Positions 56,720 through 64,000 of a stretch of 64,000 nucleotides of DNA are shown here, in pieces. This DNA comes from Flammula alnicola. Taxonomy: Eukaryota; Basidiomycota; Agaricomycetes; Agaricales; Strophariaceae. The notes beneath the pieces were generated by a model. The model saw only the letters and a list, made by a program, of their open reading frames with translations, did no database searches and was not told where the DNA came from. The stretch covers positions 1-64,000 of the forward strand of contig JADNRV010000049.1 of assembly GCA_015499995.1 (NCBI GenBank), in the 5' to 3' direction. The first letter of the stretch is position 1. The number at the start of each line of letters is the position of its first letter. Position numbers and translations under genes: made by a program.

Positions 56720-59110
56720 AAGGATGGTTCTCACAGGTTTGTCTCCCCTCTATGTCTTCTGATTGGCTGGCCAACGGCGCGCCCGTGCGAAGCACGGGTC
56801 AAACGGCTCGTACTACACAAGCTACTGCAACTCCAAATGCCTGCACGGCCTTCAATCTTAAAATCGGTTCATAATCGATCCCTGCACAAAGTTCACCAAA
56901 CAACAGCTCGTGCGCCACAATGTCTTGATGCCTCATCATCCGAATTCAATCTCACCCCGAGCTACGATTCCGCACAAAAAGCACTTCGTTGTTTTATTCA
57001 AGTCTTCGTCGCAAGTAGGTGTACAGTCCACAGTGTCACCGATGGCATTCTCAGAACGCTGACGTTGCATTGACCTTGTTCAGGGGTTGAAGTCTTCAAG
57101 CTGGCACCCGCGTCCGCGAAAGTTTATCTGGGAAGAATGGGGCGATTCATCAATGCTCCCAAGGTCTTATCCCCAACACGCTGTTTTTATTTACGACGAA
57201 TTCCCAGCGTTACACATGGGCGCCGTTGAGATCAACACTGGAACTGGAGACGCCGATGCACAAGCTATCCAGAACGGACAGAATGAACCTGCACACAGTA
57301 ATCCAAGGTATGTAAACACATACAACGTATTTTGGGGTGCATATATCCACTCTTCCTCTTCACTTGCACTGTCGTTATAGATTCTTGCCATGGCACAGGC
57401 GACTACTTCTCGAATTTGAGAGCGCGCTGTAATTTGTAGACCCGTCGGTCAGGTTGCCCTGGTAAGTGGGTTGTCCACACATGGATAGTGGCATTCTGCG
57501 ATGGTTGTGCTGAGGAGTTAAATACAAACCCGTGATTGGGTCGGGTTCCATAACACAATCCTCCAAGACGATCAAGTGGCAGGAGCATCAGTGATGCTTA
57601 ATGTTGCATGCTCAACCGCAGATCCTATCTTCTTTCTCCATCATTCCAACGTGGATTGACTTCGGGCGGAATGGCAAGATTCAGGACACTATGGTCGATG
57701 CAAGCTTCACAGAAGGCCATGCATTTTCGAACGTCGCGAGACTCGAATGCTCACTAGTCATTATCAGGTTTTATCCAAAACGAGGAGACCCTATGTGGTT
57801 ATATACCGATATGAACGCCGTCACGAAGGGTGAACCAATACGGCAAGGGTTGAACGGTATCATTGTTCCATGGCCGGATGTTGCTGTCAAACCGTGAGTG
57901 AGCTGAACATCGTCGGTAAATGCACGAACTTATCAAGATTGTGACTATCTGGATAGGTCTATTTTATACAGTATCTGCCCGAGACGTTCTTGATTATAGG
58001 TATGCGCCGCAGTCGAACCACGCTCTATCGCCGCGCTCACTCTGCCTCGCAAGATCGATGGGATATTGTTACGACACGAGTACCAACCTCGCTGTGGATA
58101 ATGTGGCATCAGTCATCCATTATCCACATACCTTCGACCAGGAAAGAGCGGACGCACCAGATGTTCCCGCTCTACATCCAACGAGAAGGCCGCTGTTTAA
58201 TTGATGCCAAGAATACTGGCTTCAACCATGCGGGTTTGGAGATCCAGTTATACGGAGACTAGGAATAGATGTTCGAACATGGACTTAAGCGGACTACGAG
58301 ATTGGAGTGGCCACATCTCTTGACTTTGACCTTCCTACGGTCCCCATCGCTCCTGGAGTGATCGCGGATCCTCAAGTCCCCAGGAGGGTTGCGTTGACAT
58401 CGCGAGTCGACGCTATGCGCCAGTGAAACATGAGGCGGGAAAGTCGCAGTTCAGGTTGACGCAGATGAAGGGAGCGCATGAACTTTTTGGGGTCAACGTG
58501 TATCAGAGTGCTGGACGTCTAGAGGTCCAATTTGAGGTGAGAACTCGGACGAACCTTAGGTGACACTTGATTTGCATTGATTCATGCTATTTTTGAAGGG
58601 GATGGACGGACTGTATCTGGACCGTGTGACTTGGGCAGCGAATTTTCCACCTTTGACAGGGACGGAAAGCGGGTTGAAGGCGACACGCCGGCGCAGTTAA
58701 ATTCACGCCTGCAGGTTGCATAGGCTAGGATCTGGTGTCTAAAGCACGGTCACACCAGGACGGGGCATCATAATCGCCTGTCATTGTTCGATAGGCTATG
58801 CTGAGCACCAGCCTTAGAAAGTGACCATTACAGTCGAGAAACTTGAGCTGGGTCGTATGGACATTGTGGAGCCTGGGGCCGGAAGAGCCGTGAACGAGCT
58901 GCACAGCGTCTCGGCGAAGAATGGGCTGCCGCTCGTAACCCAGGATGGGAAAAATTCGAGGTGGATGTTATGATCCGACAGCGCAGCAGAAAGTCCGCAT
59001 TGCCGGCATTTGCCTCTTCTGGAGATATTTTGAGACCAGACGGCTCGGACTCGGAGATATATGTGGCGTACACCGACGCGAGTCCCGAGTGACTTTCAGA
59101 GTACAATTTA
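56720..59110 (+). pseudogene. Decayed tyrosinase-like gene
   Basis: A stretch of + strand sequence reads as a decaying copper oxidase. At 57539-57655 the frame is VGFHNTILQDDQVAGASVM then STADPIFFLHHSNVD, the CuB copper site of tyrosinases (a first His in FHN and the DPIFFLHH box), but the next codon is TGA where the family has W. The sequence continues LRAEWQDSG. Downstream fragments keep coding character in changing frames: VTKGEPIRQGL...IVPWPDVAVKP (about 57820-57895), APVKHEAGKSQFRL with GAHELFGVNVYQSAGRLEVQFE (about 58420-58535), and SGDILRPDGSDSEIYVAYTDA (about 59010-59090). No clear CuA region or start was found. The stop and frame changes suggest a pseudogene; the fit to tyrosinase rests on the CuB box. 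Confidence 0.5.
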
Positions 59111-59361
59111 AAGGAAATCAGGTCAGCATAAAGTGTCTGGCCGAGGCTGGATGCACTGGATGGGTTGCTGAATTTGCAAACAGGTCCTGTTTAGAGAGAG
59201 TGGAGACGTCAATCGGAAAATATTGATTGGCTGTGAGAAATAGGACAGCCCCAATTGGCCCAGCCCAAAATATGACTAAGTGCTGCCGGGCCGTGCGTGA
59301 CATAACGCGGCAGTTTATATATATTTCAAAGTTGCCAGTCCTTCTCTTTCACTCCCCGTCC

Positions 59362-60461
59362 ATGTCGTCTCCACTCTCAGATTCTTCTGCATCCTCCACC
59401 CCAACCGTCGTGCCTCTACCATCTCGCCCAGACGCCGCCGCAAGGCACAAAAAGCCCCCCGTTTGGCCAATTGACCAAGCCGTACCCGGAGTACAACCCC
59501 CACCCGCCCCCAAATGTGCCAGGACTGCCCGCGAAGATGGCGTTTGTTGCAAAGACCTCATACACGAAGAGCGAACCCTAGTTGACCCCGATATCGTTCG
59601 TGATGTGTGAGTCTTTACTTGGAACCGGACTTATCGCTGTCCCGAGCTGATATCACATTCTTTAGTGTCATTGGCTTGTCAGATGGCCTAACTGTTCCTT
59701 TTGCCCTTACTGCCGGTCTTTCTTCGCTCGGAGACTCAAAACTTGTCGTGTTCGGCGGTATTGCCGAGTTGATTGCAGGTGCTATTTCGATGGGCATCGG
59801 TGGATTCCTTGCTTCTCAGGCAGAGCGTGACCACTATCGTTATCTCCGATACCATACGGCCCAGCGTGTTCTTAAGAGTTGTGCGGGCGAGATGGAGCGC
59901 GAGGTTTCAGACGTGCTTGGACCAGTTGGCGTCGATGAGAGGACGTGTCGCGCCGTTGCACACTCTCTTCAAGAGGTCGAAAACGTTCATGGTGCTGCTG
60001 CCGTCGATGGTCGTACCGTCCCAGATGAAGAAAATGCCAAGTTGCGATTAGGCAAAGAGGTTGGTCTGACCGCCTTCCTGCTCAAATTCGGTCAAGGACT
60101 GGGTACGTGAAAACCCCTCTGTTCAGTCTTACTTTTCGCTGACATGCAATGTGCAGAGGAGGTTCCAAATAAACGGATGTATGTCTCGGCTTTCACCATC
60201 GGTCTGGGATATCTCCTTGGCGGAATCATTCCACTGTTACCCTACTTCTTCCTCCACAACGCTCAAGTTGCTCTCATATATTCATCCGTCATTACTGGAG
60301 TCATCTTGCTCATCTTCGGCGCCGTCAAGGCACGCATCACAGGCGCGGCTGTGAAACCACTGGACTACGTCTGGGGTGCAGTCAGTACGCTCATGGTTGG
60401 AGGTATATCGGCGGCTGCTGCATACGGCATTGTCAGAGCCCTCGAAACAACTGGCAAGTAG
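59362..60461 (+). CDS. ccc1: Ccc1/VIT1-family vacuolar iron/manganese transporter
   Basis: A Ser/Pro-rich N-terminus (MSSPLSDSSASSTPTVVPL) precedes the transporter. After an intron near 59608-59664, membrane segment 1 reads VIGLSDGLTVPFALTAGLSSLG and segment 2 IAELIAGAISMGIGGFLASQAERDHY, both classic Ccc1/VIT motifs. A cytosolic helical loop (REVSDVLGPVGVDE) leads to LTAFLLKFGQGLE, then, after an intron near 60102-60156, AFTIGLGYLLGGIIPLLPYFF, ALIYSSVITGVILLIFGAVKAR and TLMVGGISAAAAYGIVR. Five membrane segments match the family. These carriers move iron or manganese into the vacuole. The size (about 320 aa) fits the family. Confidence 0.92.
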
Positions 60462-60870
60462 GAATAGTATCCAGTTGGATATATTTGAACTCCTATACCA
60501 CATGACGTTATCTCTTTTCCCATGGTTTTTTTTTACCGTCTTTGTCTTTGTTCCTTGCATTTACATTCTCCTGCTACTGTTATTCACGATTATGCCGCAT
60601 GTAATACCCCGTCTCCTCATTCGTATTCACGTATCACTTGTAGCCTCAGCACATATTATAATGTCCGATGTACTTCGTATGCCACCTATGTTCAGGTTAA
60701 ATAAGTCAAATCGGAAAGCAAATCTATTGAGCGTGTGCAGGAAGAAAACGTATTGCCATTATCGATGACAAGAATTACCTATAAATTCTTCGCATAACAA
60801 AATAATTTTTTTGCTCGTTTTTCCACTTTCTCCTTGCTTTCTCCGCCCGGGCTACCATCAAGTCTAACCC

Positions 60871-61410
60871 TAGTCTCGGACCAGCTCTCTTAACAGTCCC
60901 AATTAGGCGGGCCCGTCAAGAGAGTCTGGGACACAACCAACTACATAACCGGGACATTCGCTTACAAATTTAGCTGGTAGTAGCCTCTTCCGCCGTTTTT
61001 CATTGGAAGTTGACTGAATTTCATCACTGAAAATTCGTAGCATTCTTTGTGAGAGCTCCTAAATGATCCTAGATACTCAAATAGGTTTGCTGATGGCTTG
61101 GGGAGGTGCAAAAGATATCGAGAGATATTCAGGTAAAGGCTGAGGGCACAGCCACTGCCAAAAAGCGTCTTCAGATTGAGGGCATTTATGAATGAATGTG
61201 CAATGGATTTGAAATTGTAAAGGGCAAGGTAGCCTTTCACGACCATCGTCTAAATTACCAGCAAAAATAATAATTTAAAAACGAGATGGGGTGGGCAATA
61301 AACCGTCGAAAGTTGTAAGAGAAGGTCACGGTTATCTAGTTGGTTGTGTCCCAGACTCTCTTGACGAGATATCCCAAAATGGATCGTTAAGAGAGGCTGG
61401 CACGAGACTA
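60871..61410. mobile_element. Long-TIR MITE with 9-bp duplication (Mutator-like)
   Basis: A 540-bp element. The left end starts TAGTCTCGGACCAGC and the right end, reversed, TAGTCTCGTGCCAGCC. About 90 nt of the ends pair as inverted repeats, including a nearly perfect inner part (CGTCAAGAGAGTCTGGGACA and on). It is flanked by GTCTAACCC at 60862-60870 and 61411-61419, an exact 9-bp direct duplication. Long inverted ends plus a 9-bp duplication point to a Mutator-like element. The interior is AT-rich without a credible gene, so it is non-autonomous. It lies 73 bp from the end of a tRNA gene. Confidence 0.85.
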
Positions 61411-61472
61411 GTCTAACCCTGTCTAACCTCGCGATGACTTCGGCGAAGACAACCAGATATTTTTAAAACAAT

Positions 61473-61477
61473 AAAAA
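61473..61477 (-). terminator. Pol III T-run after tRNA-Asn
   Basis: Five T on the minus strand, 5-9 nt beyond the 3' end of the tRNA, the usual RNA polymerase III stop. Confidence 0.65.
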
Positions 61478-61482
61478 CAAAC

Positions 61483-61568
61483 TGCCCCAGAGAGACTTGA
61501 ACTCTCGATCTTCCGATGCCGATGTGATCATAACAGTCGGACGCCGTAACCAACTAAGCCATGGGGCA
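61483..61568 (-). tRNA. tRNA-Asn (GTT) with 13-nt intron
   Basis: The minus strand folds as a tRNA: acceptor stem TGCCCCA/TGGGGCA (7 bp), a D arm GGCTTAGTTGGTTACGGC, an anticodon stem TCCGA/TCGGA with loop CTGTTA, T arm GAGAG-TTCAAGT-CTCTC. The anticodon GTT reads Asn codons. A 13-nt intron (TGATCACATCGGC) follows base 37, the canonical nuclear position; without it the tRNA is 73 nt. The body matches nuclear tRNA-Asn of fungi known from other genomes. CCA is not encoded. Confidence 0.93.
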
Positions 61569-61930
61569 CATGGAAGCAGACCTCCAATGGTTCCACTTGG
61601 TGATGTCAGTGAATTTGACGCCCAAGCCAGTAAGGGCGCTACTTCTCACGTGTGTGTCCTCACGACCTCACGATATTCCAGATTTTCAAAGTATTTTCAA
61701 AACAACAAGCACGTCTAAGAAGGCCGAATAGTAATACAGAAGGTGTTTCCTCCTCCCAGAAAGTCGAATGATATAATAATAATAAATCCAAGGCAGCTCT
61801 CCACTGGCGCTGGTGCTCATAAATGAAGATTGAATGAAGATAGCTCTGGTGATGCGAGGGTGTCAATATTCTGCAGACATTGGGCAAGTGCCAGTTCGGT
61901 TCGCTATGGTGAGAGAGGAAAGTAAGAAGT

Positions 61931-62086
61931 TCACGGTAATGAACGTCCGCCGCTGCCACCGGTTTCCTCGTTGGTGGGGATGGGCTCAGTGTGAGAGACG
62001 ACGCAGTAGGCGTTGCCGCCGCTTCCGCCAGTCTCCTCGTTGGTGGGGGTGTCAACGATGATGGGGGTGGTGAAGAAGGAATCCAT
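61931..62086 (-). CDS. Mating-pheromone-precursor-like ORF (disrupted/duplicated)
   Basis: A 51-residue frame with the layout of basidiomycete mating-pheromone precursors: MDSFFTTPIIVDTP, then PTNEETGGSGGNAYCVVS. CVVS is a CaaX farnesylation box, but here the frame does not stop after it; it goes on with HTEPIPTNEETGGSGG and RSLP. The block PTNEETGGSGG is thus duplicated (DNA copies about 62022-62054 and 61944-61976), and the second copy lacks the CaaX. A functional precursor should end right after the CaaX, so this copy has lost its stop or gained a fused duplicate. It may be inactive or a relic of tandem genes. No receptor gene (Ste3 type) was found in the window. Confidence 0.6.
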   Translation of the reverse strand: MDSFFTTPIIVDTPTNEETGGSGGNAYCVVSHTEPIPTNEETGGSGGRSLP

Positions 62087-63978
62087 TTGTGTTGTGTTGG
62101 TGTTGAAGTTGCGAGTGCAACTGGGGAAAATCGGGCCGTTCGATGTCCACATTTTATAAGTGAACAGCGCTTTCTGACGGTCAGATCGACGTTCCCGGGA
62201 GGTGGGGAGTGAGCGCTTTGCGCAGTCAAAAGTGTAATTGTTCTCGAAGAGCCGGTGCATTTCGAAACAATAAAAGGTATTTTCCTGCGTGCAAAAAGGC
62301 TCTAAGAGAAAAAGGGTTCCTCCTCTAGTGCTGAACGTTCATGCAGAGTCTGTAAACACGTTCACAGTTCCGTAGCCAATAACTGACTGATTAGATATCG
62401 GTGTCTGTCGGTCCGTAGGGAGAACAAAAGGCCAGCGAGTCAAAACCTTTAGGCAGGTCTAAGAGTAACCCATGTTTGTTTTTTGACGTAAGGATCTTCC
62501 TCTGTTCTTGTGATTTTAGGAATGAAGACCGGGGTAGCGTATTAACGGCCTCCAAAACAAATAAAAAGACCGAAAGGTGTGTGGTGGCGCACTCTCCAGA
62601 ATCGGCGGGCTTTCCCAGGAACGGCCTACGGAGTCACTGGCACCGCCTTGTGGCCAGGGCCAAAGTGTGAAATTGGCATTTATTGTTTTTTTTTTTTTTG
62701 ATCTCGAAAGGATGATCGTCTTCGAGAGTTGAGGAATATAGAGATAGTACACCAGGATGGACATGGAGAGTGAATGTAACTTTAAGTTAGAGAAATAGTC
62801 TGAGGCCCAGCTGAGTACAGTGTAGATTGTAAAAGTAGAGCTCACACGACTACAACGAAGGTAATAGCGCCAATTCTGTCTTCGGGACTCTTAAAAAGAG
62901 CAATTTCGACCTTTTGAGATGGTGTTATTGGTTTCGAGTCCCCGGCGGTAGTAACAGTATAGCTCTACATGCATTCTTTTGTGAGGAGGATTCGAGGGTT
63001 GCGTACAATTGTCTGAGTTGATCCGAATGTGTCGAAGATGCAGCAGAGATGTACGTCCCTGCGTCGTGCAACGTCAAGTTTGATTGTCGAAGGTCGATTG
63101 CATGATCATCGAGTCTCTAGTGTCCCCGGATGAACACTCGCGGCTTGCCAAACCGTATGAGCCGAGGCTGATATGCATACGTCAATTTCCTCCTAATATA
63201 CTTATCACCGAAGATCTCTTCGCGTGAAAAATCTCGAGACCTTGCAGAGTTATTGCAGAGACCCGGCCGGCCGCGTCGAAGGGGCTCTAACGGCACAGAT
63301 TTGAGGGTTGATATTAACTTTAGCGAGACGAAGGGCTGGCTGAAGTTTGCGAATGAATGAATAATTCATCTATTTGAAAATAGATGAGGGCCCAAATGTC
63401 ATGTGTGATGTAGGGCGCCTGGGGTACTAATAGGTGAATGGTCTTTTTTGCGGTGAGTGAGTGCAGAAGAAATGCGGGAGAGGTGAGTTAAAAAAAAAAA
63501 TAACCAATGGGATTCATGAAACGGACACCTTCAGCAATTGTCAACCTCTCAGCTCCATTGTCCAAGGTGCGCTTCATTTTAAGAACCATATAGGATCGAC
63601 GAATGGGAGTCCAAGTTTGTAGCAGATCGTAGGCCGACGTCAAACACGCAATACAAGCTGGCAGCAAGGGGCTCCATTCTAGTCTTCTGAGTGATAGTTC
63701 CGAAGTTATGGGCCCATTTGCCTCGTGTATGACGCGTGTCACACTGAATGGACTGTCCGGGAAGTGGCTGGAGGACAGCTAGGAGAGGGTTGTGCATGTG
63801 AGTGTTGAAGACTCATTGCCGGTCATAGCCACTTTAAAAGCGAGAGGGATGGCAGTGAAGAATGAGGTACACAGTCTGCGTGGCGGTGTCATTGTGATAT
63901 AAACGTCCTCGAGGCCACTTCGGTTTGGGAATCCACATCACTCTGCCTCTGCATCATTCAAGGTCTCCCTTTCACACC
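62087..63978. other. Intergenic, nothing recognised
   Basis: About 1.9 kb without a supported gene. Its right end carries a TATA-like gatataaac (about 63896) upstream of the gene starting at 63979. Confidence 0.45.
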
Positions 63979-64000
63979 ATGGGCACCTCCCAAAGCCGAC
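63979..64000 (+). CDS. Start of a gene with N-myristoylation-type N-terminus
   Basis: The window ends seven codons into a gene reading MGTSQSR, preceded by a TATA-like box about 80 bp upstream and a good start context (caccATGG). M-G-x-x-x-S fits an N-myristoylation signal. The rest is outside the window, so the family is unknown. Confidence 0.45.

Noticed and set aside
61660..62229. 189-codon minus-strand frame overlapping the pheromone-like ORF
   Set aside because: Low-complexity Pro/Thr-rich translation of the same repeat DNA in another frame, with no domain.
1..64000. CRISPR arrays, bacterial operators or ribosome binding sites
   Set aside because: The window is eukaryotic, with spliced genes; no spacer-repeat array was seen.

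Overview
The window is nuclear DNA from a filamentous basidiomycete, most probably an Agaricomycete (mushroom-forming fungus). The reasons are the dense, short spliceosomal introns (mostly 50-66 nt), a complete Ngaro-type tyrosine-recombinase retrotransposon, a mating-pheromone-precursor-like ORF with a CaaX box, a nuclear tRNA-Asn with a 13-nt intron, and fungal genes such as rcy1, pex19, rrp9, a copper-fist factor and an Rsc7/Swp82 subunit. No bacterial, viral or organellar genes were seen.

Layout. 1-0.66 kb: partial membrane protein (-). 2.4-2.8 kb: a TA-flanked MITE. 3.1-9.5 kb: a full-length Ngaro element on the minus strand, with split direct repeats in the order A1-gag-RT/RNaseH-YR-B1-A2-ORF4-B2. 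10.8-15.4 kb: MYND-finger gene (+), then a convergent GH30 glucanase (-). 17.2-22.5 kb: F-box/exocyst-like Rcy1 (+) converging on a serine beta-lactamase/esterase-fold gene (-). 23.9-25.0 kb: a secreted repeat precursor with Kex2 sites (+). 25.5-27.4 kb: Rsc7-like chromatin remodeller (-). 28.7-30.8 kb: two divergent hypothetical genes, the right one with a nucleotidyltransferase motif and an apparent AT-AC intron. 31.5-33.0 kb: nuclear basic protein, possibly Rrn9-like (+). 33.3-39.3 kb: three minus-strand genes (GGPP synthase, PIH1-domain protein, caspase-p20 protein). 42.3-44.4 kb: copper-fist transcription factor (-). 45.7-46.2 kb: a MITE with a 9-bp target duplication. 48.0-54.4 kb: alanine aminotransferase (-), Rrp9 (+), Pex19 (-). 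55.3-59.1 kb: unknown gene and a decayed tyrosinase-like gene. 59.4-60.5 kb: Ccc1/VIT1-family metal transporter (+). 60.9-61.4 kb: long-TIR MITE beside a tRNA-Asn. 61.9-62.1 kb: pheromone-precursor-like ORF. The last 22 bases start a new gene with an N-myristoylation-type N-terminus.

The host genes are unrelated housekeeping and accessory functions, not a metabolic cluster. Copper or iron biology recurs (copper-fist factor, tyrosinase relic, Ccc1) but the genes are scattered. The most unusual items are: the intact Ngaro with an extra ORF between A2 and B2 that has its own copy of the A repeat immediately upstream; the secreted precursor built from duplicated symmetric exons, each delivering an amphipathic cationic segment ending at a Kex2 site; the AT-AC intron; and the duplicated pheromone-like ORF whose CaaX motif is no longer terminal. 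Exon boundaries were placed by eye from GT-AG (or AT-AC) signals and reading-frame continuity.
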